NCBI GenBank assembly: GCA_003427395.1
Contig: BFEA01000104.1
Span: 823,939-887,938, forward strand
Length of the DNA: 64,000 nt
Direction of reading: 5' to 3'
Origin: Chara braunii
Taxonomy: Eukaryota; Streptophyta; Charophyceae; Charales; Characeae
Positions within the stretch are counted from its first letter, which is position 1. Every line of letters begins with the position of its first letter. The notes under the pieces were generated by a model, which ran no database searches, had not been told where the DNA came from, and saw only the letters and a list, made by a program, of their open reading frames with translations. Positions 22,201 through 33,390 of this stretch are shown one piece after another. A program made the translations under genes and the position numbers.

Positions 22201-23391
22201 ATGACTCAAGAAACCGCCTCGGTCCCCATCACCAATCTGCATTTAGCACAAATGATCCACACCGCCACGACTAAACAGTCTGAATGGATGAATAACCTGT
22301 TGCAAATGCAGGCCTCTCAAATGGATCGATTAGAACAGATCATGAAAAAACTGGTAAAAGCTACTTCTAGCCCTTCTCGCCCCATCCCTGCTCAGTATCC
22401 GTTGCTTACGACTCCTCCCGCAGGTGGACCAGTTCACTCCGCCACTCAGATGGCTAATCCAGAAGGAAGAATCGAATGCTATAATTGCAAGCATCCAGGG
22501 CATTTTGCTCGAGATTGCCCTCATCCGAAACGCAATCGGCCGCCTCCTGCGACCGCGCTCGTAGCTTTGAACCAGGGACGAGTGGCCGCGGTATTAGAAC
22601 AAGCAAGGGAGGCTTCCCCATTCATCACTGATCAACCCGTCTTGGGTGATCAAGGCTCATCCACGTCAGGATCCTATGAAGCCGGGGATGTCGTCAATCC
22701 CACTGAGTACCGCCAGCTGGCCGGTCTGATCGGAGCGATCCGACCCGCCAAAGAAGAACTTGATTGGGTCGAAAGAACATCGGAACCGGGACCTCAGTTT
22801 CAGACAAGAGAAATCAATCTCCTACAGACACTCAAACAGTTAGATATTCGAGTGCCAATCCCTGTAGGACATCTGTTGACTATATCCGAGGCCGCGAATG
22901 ACAAACTTCTACAACAGTGTCAGGAGAATTAGAAGCGCTTCACCTATCAGCGCGTTCAACATATGCTTAAAAAGAAACAGGAAGACGAAAACGAAGCTAA
23001 TCCGCCACCAGTAGTTACCACAAACGCACTTGAACCAGCCCGAATCGCAGCTATCTCCTATGCTGAGAAAAATCACTTTGTACGAGTGCGATTGGTCCTA
23101 TGGAAAAGCGTGGAATGCGATTGTGAAGTCTGGGGCAAACCTTTTGATGCATTGATTGATACCGGATCATCGGCAGTCGCCTTCTCCTTGAACACGCTCC
23201 GAAAAACTGGACGACTGAACTTTATCCTTCCTCTACCCGGGATGGATAACTACGTCTCGGCCGATGAGGAAGCTATGAATATCGTAGGAATCATCGAGAA
23301 TGTCGCAATCAAGGTAGGTCGAGGGCATGTGTTGGTTAATGCGTTAGTCATAGACGTACATTCTTATTCAATATTGTTAGGATTACCCTAG
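22201..23391 (+). pseudogene. Gag zinc knuckle and aspartic protease
   Basis: It continues the gag frame. A coiled-coil-like segment (MQASQMDRLEQIMKKL) precedes the CCHC knuckle CYNCKHPGHFARDC at about residue 93. An in-frame TAG at 22930 splits it from the protease, which has the active-site motif DALIDTGSSAVAF and the second-lobe SILLGLP. A TAG at 23389 follows LGLP where an aromatic or polar residue (LGLPW-like) is expected. The protease would cut the polyprotein. The stops make the copy inactive unless suppressed. Confidence 0.85.
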
Positions 23392-23394
23392 GCA

Positions 23395-24399
23395 ATGGCA
23401 GTAGGGGCTCGAATCCATTTCGATTCGAGACAACTCGTCCTCACGCAAACGGGAGGGAAGCCCCAGACGCCCCCTCTCCGAATCTCCACCCGATCCCCGC
23501 GGAAATATCCCGATATTGATCGGATAGGGATGATCCGGCATATTGAGAAACCCCCCTCGAACTCAGAAGACGAGTTTAACGAGCACGAGTACGAAGAAGA
23601 ACTCAGCGCATTGCCCAACCACGAAGAGTGGAAGCAGTTAGTCGAAATGTTCGATTGCGAAACGAAAGAGAAATTTCAGGTGATTCCTGCAACAACTCGG
23701 ACATTCGATCTAAGATCGGGTAATAGCGACTTCAGCCGTCCCTTACCTACGAAAAATCAGACTCTCCCTACGACCTTTTTGGGAGAACCGATCTTGCAAG
23801 TCTCATTCATGGCCGATCTTTTGGAACCCCTTTGCACATTATATGAGGGCACACTGTCCCTCCGAGCGAGATATCAACAGATGGACCAATACTTGGATCT
23901 CTCCGTCTCCCCTCCCCGATCGCTACTCACGGAAGGAGCCGTAGTCGCCTTGATCCAAGAAAAGGCAGAAGCCCTGATCACTGACGTTCCAGATCTCATG
24001 CAGGAAAGGAAGGAATTAACGGGAGTCGGGATAGCCAAAAGCATCGATGACCTTGAGACAGATGCTGAAATTAAAGAAACCGAAATGATCACTCCAGCAT
24101 AATCACAGATGATCGCTACCGTCTTTTCGGTCCGAACTAGCAGTTCAATGTTTTCCAGCGTCCACAACAGGCGATCGCGAAGATTGGAATGGATTGACAC
24201 GCCTTTGAGTTCGGAAAATAATACGATAATCGCCATTCCCAATCATGTCCCCAAGGATGTCCGAGAATCCCTGATTACTGTATTGCATGGCTATGCTGAC
24301 GTGTTGAGTATGGATGACACCGATATTGGGTTATCTACTGTGATTGAGCACGCGATCCTTACGGGGGATCATCCACCTATTATTTGCGCTCCGTATTGA
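23395..24399 (+). pseudogene. Protease-RT linker of the Ty3/gypsy polyprotein
   Basis: The same frame encodes acidic, poorly conserved sequence (SNSEDEFNEHEYEEEL) and then VLHGYADVLSMDDTDIGL and the HAILTGDHPPIICAPY block. This block is the usual lead-in to the RT (H-x-I-x-T-G-D-x-P). Stops lie at 24100 (TAA) and 24397 (TGA). The TGA falls in PY*YSPAQ, where family members have Arg, which fits CGA to TGA. Confidence 0.75.
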
Positions 24400-24992
24400 T
24401 ACTCACCGGCGCAGAAAGTCGCGTTCAAAAGAATCAAGGAGCTCGAGGCTAATGGTTGGATTGAGCCCGTTATCGGACCATGGTCATTTCCAGTAGTGCT
24501 TGTGCCAAAGAAAGCCGGAGGAATTCGCATCTGCATTGATTACCGAAAACTGAACGATGGATTGATGAATTGTTGGATGCTATTGGTGACGCTCGATTCT
24601 TTAGCAAGTTTGATATTCGACACGGATTCCACCATCTTCTGGTTCGAAAAGAAGACCGCCCGAAAACGGCGTTTATTCTTTTCGAAGGAACTTGGCAATG
24701 CGTCAGATGTCCGATGGGGATTTGCAATGCCCCAGCCACGTTTCAGCACGCGATGAACATGATCTTCCATAATTTTGTGCGAAAAACGTGGCTGGCGCAA
24801 AACATAATCAATTATTGTGTGATTGTGTATATGGATGATATCCTTGTGTTCTCCACTTCCTATGAGGGACACGTGCAGCACGTTGAATGGGCACTACACT
24901 CGCTCAAGGACGTAGGGTTCAAGGTGACGGTTGAAAAATGCCAGTTTTTTCTCACAGAGATCTCCTTCCTCGGCCACGTTGTCACGAGCTAG
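24400..24992 (+). pseudogene. Ty3/gypsy reverse transcriptase
   Basis: VLVPKKAGGIRICIDYRKLN is intact, but the following segment up to IDELLDAIGDARFFSKFD has lost roughly ten codons, and the frame changes at about 24555-24570. After that, FSKFDIRHGFHHLLV (motif A), GICNAPATFQHAMN (motif B) and VIVYMDDILVFS (motif C, YMDD) are all present. The catalytic residues are therefore intact but the frame is broken. A TAG at 24990 in VTS*GLQPDP is consistent with CAG. Confidence 0.9.
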
Positions 24993-25721
24993 GGGTTACA
25001 GCCAGATCCCCAGAAGGTGACAGCGGTGAAAGACGCACCTGTACCGACGTCTATAACGCAGGTTCGCGCTTTTTTGGGTTTGGCGTCGTACTATCGAAGG
25101 TTCGTCAAGGGATTTGAAGCGATCGCGAGACCACTCACGAATCTCCTGAAAAAGGATCAACCGTTGATGTGGACCCCACAGTGCAATCGGGCTTTCGGAG
25201 AACTCAAGGCGGCCCTGATTTCGGCCCCGGTTCTTATAAGGCCGGACCCAGGGAAGCCCTTTGTTCTCATAACCGATTGGCAGCCGGAGGCGATTTCCGC
25301 AATCTTGGCTTAGGTGGGGCCCGACGGACTCGAACACGTGGTGGAATATGCATCTAAGACGGTGCCGACTTGCAAGCGCAACTACGCGGCCCCGACGGGA
25401 GAGTGTTACGCAGCCTTATGGGGGATTAGCCACTTCCGAGCATATATGTACGGTCGGAAGTTCACATTGGTAACCGATCATGAGCCACTGTTGGCGCTCA
25501 AGAAATCCAAGGATTACTCGGGTATGATCGGACGATGGGCCACCATCCTCCAGAGCATGGACTTTGACATCCGTCATTGGCAGCACGAGAGGCACGAAAA
25601 TGCTGACGGGTTGACACGACTGCACCGACCCGAGAAGGTCCTCAAGACTGAAGAAGTGATTCTGTGGAATGAGCCGGAGGAGGAAAGCGGACCGCGATAC
25701 GGACAGATGGAAATTTTGTAA
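24993..25721 (+). pseudogene. Connection and RNase H of the Ty3/gypsy pol
   Basis: [20 protein letters not shown] and [18 protein letters not shown] are the RT-RNase H junction of Ty3/gypsy. RNase H follows with [13 protein letters not shown], a TAG at 25311 (ILA*VGPDG), GECYAALWGISHFRAYM and VTDHEPL, so the catalytic D-E-D positions are present. It ends ADGLTRLHRPEK, the usual exit (ADaLSR). It removes RNA from the RNA:DNA hybrid. Frame 3, in register with the RT. Confidence 0.9.
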
Positions 25722-26083
25722 AAGGAGTGAGTGACACGTAGCTTGCTCTGATCTCTCTGCAGCCCTCATCACTCTCTCTCCCCCTCCTTTCACAATGGCT
25801 ACCTCACCTGTCTCGGCGACCCCTTCTTGATTCTGGCCCTCTCGCTAGCTCGGCCTTCTTTGCCACCCTTCCCGACAGATTCTGTTATTTTTGCACGTGT
25901 ATCACACGGGTATATGGAGTGAATTGTCATCCTTTTGAGACCGGATTCGTTGAATGGGTAAACAATGCCATGTGTGTCAATCGTGCACACAGTGCATGTG
26001 TTCGATATCGAACAAGTAGTAGGGAATGAAAATGCCCTCTGTGTAGGACGGACAAACTGCCTACTGAGGTTCGATTCGAGGCT
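25722..26083 (+). other. Degenerate RNase H to integrase spacer
   Basis: No motif. The frame changes here from the RT/RNase H frame to that of the integrase, so at least one indel lies in this stretch. Confidence 0.5.
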
Positions 26084-27160
26084 GCCCGTACGGACGGCCC
26101 TGAATACGACGAGAAATACCGACGGGCGGAGGTCTGGACGGATAAAGTCCTATTGGCTAAGTTGGCTGGGTTACCCTTGGATCATCTCACTAAACACGAG
26201 AGACGTCGGGCTACCGAGAGATCTCGGGATTACCGATGGATCAACGGTCACCTAGAAAAACGTAAAACTGACGGATCGGGACTATGGTTGACAGTTCCTC
26301 ATCCTTTTCAGAGATATGACCGGACTAGGTCCGCGCACGAGGAACAAGCCGCTCATTTTGCGATACGTGTCACCAAGGCAACTATCGATCAGAACCGATG
26401 GTTCTGGTCTAACATCCGCGATGATGTGAAGCACGTGGTCACTAACTGTCTATTCTGTGCTGCCGACCGAGCGCCCCTTCGAGGGCCAAATACGATAGTT
26501 CCAACGGAGGAAGAACGGCCCTTTCAGCGAGTCCGTATGGATACGACTGACATAGACGTGCCACCTGGCCCCAACCGTTGCGAATACTCCATCCTCTTGG
26601 TATTAATCGATCATTTCTCGAAGTATATCGAAGTCTACCCGTGTAGAACCCGAAAGGCCGCATAAATAGCCACATACATCGATCGGTTTCTCTATACCCA
26701 CCTAGATACTGAAGAAATTCTAACCGACAATGGGTCCGAGTTCAAAGCTAAGGTAGAAGAATTACTCGCACGAAGAGGCGTCACCCTTCGACATACGGCA
26801 CCCCACGTTTCCCAGTCCAACGGGTTGGCCGAAAATGCCAATCGAATGATTAAGACTGCCCTTCGAAGACATCTAGCAGCGAATGACACGCGTCCCTGGC
26901 CCGAGATCGTGTATCAGATCGTCGGAATTCACAGGGCCCCCCCCCATGAATCCACGGGGTTTACCCCCTTCCAGCTTCGAACCAATAACCTCCCATGTGT
27001 CGATTACCGGGGCCACTCGGAAATTGCCGACGCAGGGGGTAGAGATACGCGTGCCGCACTTAAGGCCAAGGCCAAGAGGTATGCCGATTTAACGGAAAGG
27101 GTTGTACCTAAATTGACCCAGAAGAGACAGAAAATGACCGAACTAGCCCACGATAGATAG
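26084..27160 (+). pseudogene. Ty3/gypsy integrase
   Basis: The HHCC zinc domain reads AHEEQAAHFA…NCLFCAADR. The core has D in RVRMDTTDID, D in ILTDNGSEF and E in SNGLAENANRMIK, so the DDE triad is intact. A TAA at 26663 (KAA*IATYI) and a TAG at 27158 interrupt it. The C-terminal GPY/F module and any chromodomain are absent, so the copy is truncated or too decayed after 27160. It would insert element cDNA into chromosomes. Confidence 0.85.
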
Positions 27161-27569
27161 GTCCGTAGCTATGAGGCAGTCATGATCTGCGAAGGCTAGC
27201 GCAGTTCTTCTGCACCCAGGGAGTGTGTGCCGCTGCTGCTTTCCGATTCGCCGGAAGTCACCAGGCAGTGGTATTGGCGAAGGTGGTAGCTCTTTATTGA
27301 CAAGCGGCTCCAGGAACGAGCCACGTCACTACGGTCGCTGCCTTCAGCGGCGACATCAACACGATCAACCCCTTGCGGCATACGGCGATCTTGACCTGCT
27401 TGCGGGAGTGGGCGCAACAGGTATCGACTGATTGGCATCACGGTCTCGCGCGCCCGAGCTACAATCTATTCCCGACAGCCGGGACGGACTTCGAAGTCCG
27501 CACTTCTCCGCGCGAGCCGGCAATCACGCTCCCCACCCTTATCCCCTTTCAACGCCCCCAATGAACCAT
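27161..27569 (+). other. Left flank of the giant LTR element, unidentified ORF remnant
   Basis: One frame is open, apart from a TGA, from about 27200 to 27562 and encodes SGDINTINPLRHTAILTCLREW and an acid/proline-rich end. I do not recognise it. The giant element begins at 27570, so this sequence originally continued at 57114. Confidence 0.4.
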
Positions 27570-27646
27570 TGTGAGGAAACCCGGGGAGGGGTCGCCTACT
27601 GTTCGCTAAAGCCAAGGGCAACGGCGTCTGTCACTCGTCGCGCCTG

Positions 27647-28070
27647 CTTCAGAGGTCCTCAGCGTCCAACAGGGAAAAGGGGATGGTTTCAGGCGCTGTG
27701 CCCTGCTTTAAATCACCAATTGGTAGATCACAAAGTTCACTCTGCAGTAGCTTTTAGAGTCAACTAATAAATCAATGGACCCATACTCCAGCGAGCTTTA
27801 GCAAACAGCGAGTAATACTGCAGATTCACACAACTGAGACTGTCTCTTATACACATCTAGATGTGTATAAGAGACAGCTTCAGAGGTCCTCAGCGTCCAA
27901 CAGGGAAAAGGGGATGGTTTCAGGCGCTGTGCCCTGCTTTAAATCACCAATTGGTAGATCACAAAGTTCACTCTGCAGTAGCTTTTAGAGTCAACTAATA
28001 AATCAATGGACCCATACTCCAGCGAGCTTTAGCAAACAGCGAGTAATACTGCAGATTCACACAACTGAGA
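27647..28070. repeat. Artificial 193-bp duplication around a library adapter
   Basis: 27647-27839 and 27878-28070 are the same 193 bp, separated only by the Nextera junction. The other LTR (52617-52810) has this sequence once and no adapter, so the duplication is an assembly artefact. Confidence 0.95.
27840..27877. other. Nextera mate-pair junction adapter (contaminant)
   Basis: CTGTCTCTTATACACATCT is followed directly by its reverse complement, the two Tn5 mosaic ends joined as in Nextera mate-pair libraries. It is not genomic. Confidence 0.98.
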
Positions 28071-29643
28071 GCTTCAACAGTGGACTTAGTAAAGTAGCCA
28101 GTTCGGATAGCAACCGTCTCGTGGTCAAATGATGGAACGACAAGTTCACAGCAATCAGTTTCGTCTATCAATTTGAGAAACCAATGGATTGCATGGTAAT
28201 GTAACAAACGCACAAAGTGGCGAGCTTTAACCTGAGTAGTCTGTTGGAGAGTCCAATGAGTTGCAGTGCAATGAGTCCAGTTTACCCATCGACAACTTTA
28301 TCTCAAACGCTCGACCGTTATCCCCCTTCAGTTTATACAGCGGTGAGGTTTAATAATTCCACCCAGGCGCTTAGGTCACTACTCTTCTTTGAATGCCTGT
28401 ATGAATCCCCACCCAAAACAAAGAAAAACAGTGAATATTGGTTCACACTATGAGAGGCTGATCCGCCAGTATCTATTCTTGTTCTACTTTTATAAGATAA
28501 CTGCCAGTTGAGACAATGGAAAAAAAAGTGATTGTTCTTATAACAGTTAGAAATTGCCAGATCTCCCAACAGGCGGAGGGCAAAAGAACTGTCAAAGACA
28601 GAAACCGTACGCCCAGCCGAAGGGCCAGACTTCAGTTAGCCAGCCAATATACAAGAACTGCTCGCTCACCCCCAGGTTCACACACTTTGTCCCGTTTCAA
28701 ACTTTTACAGCCCTCTCCTCTTCTGCATGAGTATTGTTTTTGGCTTGCAGCATAACTCGAAACGTGCAGTTTCCCCCACGCGCGGAGCGGCACCCAGATG
28801 CCTTCTCTTCTGTCAGTATTCCCTTTCCTCTCTCTCTCTCTGACCTTTACACAAAGAGTCACTTGCTCGTTCACTCGCTTCCTTTCACACGGCCATGGAC
28901 GCGTGTTCTCCGCCCCTCTTACAATTTTCAAGGAGACAACAAAGATATACGAACAAACAAAACAATATCCAAATTAAGTTCGATGGAGTGAGTACTTCCG
29001 AATTTCACTACCCAATGCTACACCCAGTGAATAACATTATGATCTGCAGCCTTTTAGACGATGAACAATACCCTTGAAGCCGGGAGGGGAAGGTGAAATA
29101 CGATGGAAACTTTTCACCAGTTTCGCCCGATGATGAAGCCTTGAGATCGAACACCTGATCTTCTTCGGGATAACTCTAGATTAGAAGGTTCGATGTTGTC
29201 TCACCACCAGATCACAGCAGATCCATATTCGGAACAGATTTCACATACCATCAACTCCCTTTTAGACGGGCACTTACCTGATCATCAGCGGACTCAAAAC
29301 CCATAATTGGATCTTCAACCGAATGTTGCCGTGATACGTGCTTGCGTTGGCCGTTAACTCACTCGTATGGCTTTTGATCCCACTTGCGAGTCATCACCAG
29401 AAAGTAGTTGTTCACCTTATCATCATTGCCTATATACTTCTTTTCGGTCAGTGTTGGCTGACCTTCCTATCAGCAACCGTGGCTCTCAATCTCCCGTAAC
29501 AGCAGTCGGGCGGCTATGGGCTATCTCACAGGCAATGGCTGCAGCGCCCAATCTTCCGGGGCAATATTGTTTCCCACTCAGTCTCATGCAGTAATAGCCT
29601 TTCACTGTTAGTAGCAGCGCACACACCCTCTCGCTAACTGCAG

Positions 29644-29645
<2 letters not shown>

Positions 29646-29739
<94 letters not shown>

Positions 29740-29755
29740 CGTGCGCGCGCGCACG
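29646..29755. repeat. (CT)n followed by alternating CG tract in the LTR
   Basis: About 39 CT units run into CGCGCGCG…TGCGCGCGCGCACG (29724-29755). The same junction occurs in the other LTR at 54381-54580. On the element's own strand it reads alternating CG then (GA)n. Alternating CG is the classic Z-DNA former, and GA tracts form H-DNA or bind GAGA factors. Confidence 0.9.
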
Positions 29756-30646
29756 CTCTGTCCGTTCGCCGCCTTTCCCTCAAACGGTCTTACGTACACT
29801 GTCCCGCTCACCTATGCCCGTGTCTGAATGCGCCCTCCACGTCCGAGCTACCACGGCAGAGCCCCCAACCGGGCTGCTCGTATCCTCCGCGTGGTGCTGG
29901 CCGATCCCGTCATCATTAGAGTGGTACGCTTTGCGAGCATTGGTAATGGCTGTTCACTCCGCACCCAGTGCTGTCTCGTCCATCATCAGCGAAGAGGCTA
30001 GCTTCTCAACCGACGTTAATGGCTGTTCGCCTCACCCGCAGCGTGCTGCTGGTTCTCTGGTCCAAGAGGGGCGCGGAGTATGGTGAGCACCCTCAGAGCG
30101 CGGGTGAGCGCCCCTAGGTTGTTCCCTGACTGACACGAACGAGGGCATGGATCCCCCGCCCGCCTCGTTCGATCATGCTCCTCCTGTAACTACCTCGTGC
30201 CGAATTCCTCCCGGCTCACTGCAGCTCGAGTCAGCGGAGCGCTGGGTACACCTGGCATGCGATCCCGATGCATCGACCCCCGAAGTTCTCCCCCCTAGTC
30301 CACCGTGCACACTTTCGATTCCTCCTGTTCTCTCCCCTCACTCGCGGTGTAACCGTCTGAGCGCCGATGTCTCCTCCCTGAGCTTGCTCGCGCGGGTACA
30401 CCTTGCTCGCTTCGAGTGTTCTCCCCTCCCTTGTGTTTCCGACGTGCCCAAATCTGCTGCGCGGCCGCCCTTGCTGACTTCAACCGCCCGGCCGCTGTGC
30501 TCAGGGTGCCCACGGACCCTTAACCCGCCTGCATCTCGCCCCGATCCGGACCCGGTACTTCGGCTCTTCACCCCTTTCGATTAGATGAATTTAGATCGGG
30601 GCACAACGGCGAAAATGACTGGCTCGCACGAATCTGAGATGGGCTA

Positions 30647-30658
30647 CAAATAAGCGGC
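30647..30658. repeat. Left target-site duplication of the Penelope-like element
   Basis: CAAATAAGCGGC here and at 37419-37430. The uninterrupted LTR has CAAATAAGCG once at 55481-55490. Confidence 0.85.
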
Positions 30659-31636
30659 AAGGGGCAATTAGGACCTCCAGGAGGTCGGGGTTCATTAGCA
30701 ATTCTTTGGTTACTAGGGTCCGTTAGGGGTCGTTGGGGAAGGCGCTATTAGGACCTCCATGCGGTCGGGGTTTATTAGGAGTTGTTTCGTTTGCAGGGGT
30801 ATCGAAAACATATTTTTTCTCGAAGGCTCAGGGGTGGTGAAACCGTGGTACAGACTGGCGTTTGAAACAAGTGGCTGCCAATGGAGGGTTGGAGTCCCCC
30901 GGACGGATCTTCTGATTTTGATTCCTTTGATTTTTCTGATTTTTTGGTTTTGGTCATTTTATTGTCTCAACTTTGTTTGGTTGAAAGTACGGCCCNNNNN
31001 NNNNNNNNNNNNNNNNNNNNNNNNNNNNNNNNNNNNNNNNNNNNNNNNNNNNNNNNNNNNNNNNNNNNNNNNNNNNNNNNNNNNNNNNNNNNNNNNNNNN
31101 NNNNNNNNNNNNNNNNNNNNNNNNNNNNNNNNNNNNNNNNNNNNNNNNNNNNNNNNNNNNNNNNNNNNNNNNNNNNNNNNNNNNNNNNNNNNNNNNNNNN
31201 NNNNNNNNNNNNNNNNNNNNNNNNNNNNNNNNNNNNNNNNNNNNNNNNNNNNNNNNNNNNNNNNNNNNNNNNNNNNNNNNNNNNNNNNNNNNNNNNNNNN
31301 GCAGCGTAGGGTCGCTGCGCCTATCCATAACGATTATCTTACGATGTATATGGCAGGTTTTCACTGTTAATTTTCCGGCCATCTGGTCGCGTTTCGGGAA
31401 CTTTGGGACTTTCGTTTCTATTCCTTTCCCACCCCTTGGTTCTGTCTCTATGTTCTCTCTCCCTTTCTCGCCTCTCTCTTTCGCGTCTCTCGCTCTTTCT
31501 CTCCCTTTCTTTCTCTTCTCTCTCTCTATCTCTCTCTCCCTCTCTCTTCATCTATCTATCTTTGCCGAACGTGATGAGTTCCTGCTTTCAGTAATTTGTA
31601 TTTTGTTGCTTTGGATGTCAGACTCGCCTATCCAGC
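30659..31636 (+). repeat. 5' terminal direct repeat (pseudo-LTR) of the Penelope-like element
   Basis: Matches 36476-37418 from AAGGGGCAATTAGGACC to the shared end TATCC-GCAA. It contains GACCTCCAGGAGGTC-type imperfect palindromes near 30675 and 30750, a CT-rich tail at 31445-31560 and an N gap (30996-31300). The 3' repeat suggests the real gap is about 267 bp. Confidence 0.85.
30996..31300. other. Assembly gap (305 N)
   Basis: Run of N inside the 5' terminal repeat. The equivalent interval of the 3' repeat is 36813-37079. Confidence 1.
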
Positions 31637-31789
31637 AATTCGCGTAGTAACCGCCGTGAAGATAGCATTACGGTAGTGTGCCTGTTTACTGCCTCATCGA
31701 ACTGAACGTTGGGATTTGTCATTATTTTTTGTCCATCTTTTTTTCTTTCCTTTCTTCTTTTATTTTCTTTTTTCTCTTTGTCTTCTGCC

Positions 31790-33250
31790 ATGGCTGCTCC
31801 GGGAAGGGGAGCCTGTTTTAACTGTGGCCAACAGGGCCATTGGTCGCGGGAGTGCCCGCATCCTAGGAACTATCAACGGCCACCAGTGGCGGCGGGAGCA
31901 AATGCTGAACCGTTACTGGCTTTACCAGCCGCGGGGGTACAAGTGGCATCAGCTGCAGCTCGAGCGCATGTGGAGAATTCGTACAGCGGAGCACCGCGTA
32001 CGGGGTGGTGGACGAGGAACCAACAGATACTTGACAAGTGTAATGATTTTGTTAGTAAAGCGCATCTGAAGGAAAGGGAGGAAATGGAAGCTGCCGAAAA
32101 TTAGAAGCAACGATGGGAGAAGGAGGAGGAGGCGGCGGAGCGAGTGAAGAAGGATAGGCAAGAATTGGAGAATCAGATCGGCCAGCGCTTGGAAAGTAAG
32201 CTGGCTCCGATGAACGAAGCCATCATGGGCAAAGGGGTTGCCAAGGCGAACACCAGCCTGGATAACGACGAGATTCGTAGACTGCGACGAGGGAATGATG
32301 AATTAAGGACGAAATACGGCATCAAGGAGTAGTTGCCGTCCACCAACTTGGTTGACCGGCTACAGCGGGAGAACGCGGACCTGAAACGTGTTGAGGCCGA
32401 TATGAAGCAGAAGATGGAAGGGGAGCTGGGCGCCTTGACATGGGAGATTCGTGACCTCAAGGAGGGCCGCGACAACATGGGGAGGAGCGATCTAGCAAAG
32501 TAGATCGAGGATCTGCTTATGGAGATGGAGGCTCTGCGCAAACGAAACGAGGAAACGGAGGAGATCGCGAAGCTATCGAGAAACGAGGCTTGGCGGCCCG
32601 GAAACAAGCGAGGTAGTATCAATGTAACTACACCGGCTACCGAAGGACGAACCGCTACTAGGACACGTATCTCGGGGTCTTCGGAGGAAGCGAGGCGCCT
32701 GCGAGTGCAACTTTCGGACTTACAGGAACGAAGGAAGTTTGACCAAACTGAAGTGGACATGTTGAAGGAGAGGAGGGCTTTGGTCGAAGCAAGGAGGATC
32801 GAGGCCAAGAACGAGTTGGTTAGATTACGGGAGCAGCTGGCGCGGCTGACGACGGAGCAAGCCGGATGCAGCTCCCCTAAAGAGCGGGGCACGAACCTCA
32901 AAGAGAGGATGGAAGAGGCGGCAAAAACTGGGTTTCAATCCGACAAGAAGAGCAAGGTGAAGGCTACGCCCGGGAGAATGGCTCGCCCCGACGACGGTAT
33001 CGCTAAGGCAAAGGATCGTTTTGGGTTTCTTCAAGACGAGAGGAAAAGATTGCGGGCTTTGAAGAAGGCTGGTTTGGAGCCGTTATGCCAGGAAGCAGGT
33101 ATCAAATACAAGACGATGGACATCTCTGTCGAGGAGGTGGCTCATATCAATGCGGCAAAAATGTTTGGTGAAGACAGCGGACCCAAGGAAGGCCGTCGCA
33201 ACGAGCGCAGTCACGGTAAGTATCTGATGACAGCAACGTCGTGGTCGTAG
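31790..33250 (+). pseudogene. Penelope-like element ORF1: CCHC knuckle and coiled coil
   Basis: ATG at 31790 opens with MAAPGRGACFNCGQQGHW; the knuckle C-x2-C-x4-H-x4-C is complete within residues 9-22. After a short Ala-rich linker the protein becomes highly charged with heptad-like spacing (EEAAERVKKDRQELENQIGQ; LRVQLSDLQERRKFDQTEVD), a long coiled coil of more than 250 residues. TAG codons at 32102, 32330 and 32501 interrupt an otherwise continuous frame. Each fits a former CAG Gln in a coiled coil. It would bind RNA and multimerise like a gag/ORF1p (inference). The frame ends at TAG 33248. A strong donor-like CG/GTAAGT occurs at 33216. Confidence 0.7.
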
Positions 33251-33384
33251 AGGAAGTCCCGTCGGACTGTGCTTGATGGGACTTCCCGAGCGCGACGATT
33301 TGGGGGTTTGCCAAGGCTTGTCGTGATGTTCGTTCTGTCTCTACCTCTTCTCTGCGTGATGAGTCATGGAACTCTCTTTTCCAG
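33216..33384 (+). other. Candidate spliceosomal intron
   Basis: GTAAGTATC at 33216 is a near-ideal donor, and CTCTCTTTTCCAG ending at 33384 is a good acceptor, giving 169 nt. Splicing would remove the ORF1 stop but enter frame 3, one base off the GIY-YIG frame, so a small indel or another acceptor would be needed. Unproven. Confidence 0.3.
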
Positions 33385-33390
33385 ATTGTC

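Larger units (their letters stand above)
20576..27160 (+). mobile_element. Ty3/gypsy retrotransposon, plus strand, 3'-truncated
   Basis: The order LTR end, iMet-type primer site, gag with zinc knuckle, protease, RT, RNase H and integrase defines a Ty3/gypsy element. It carries nine in-frame stops, a small RT deletion and two frame changes. The integrase C-terminal domain and the 3' LTR are not found: coding homology ends at 27160, about 410 bp before the giant LTR element. A minus-strand relative (15326-16775) and an LTR fragment (5788-5915) show the family is repeated locally. Confidence 0.85.
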
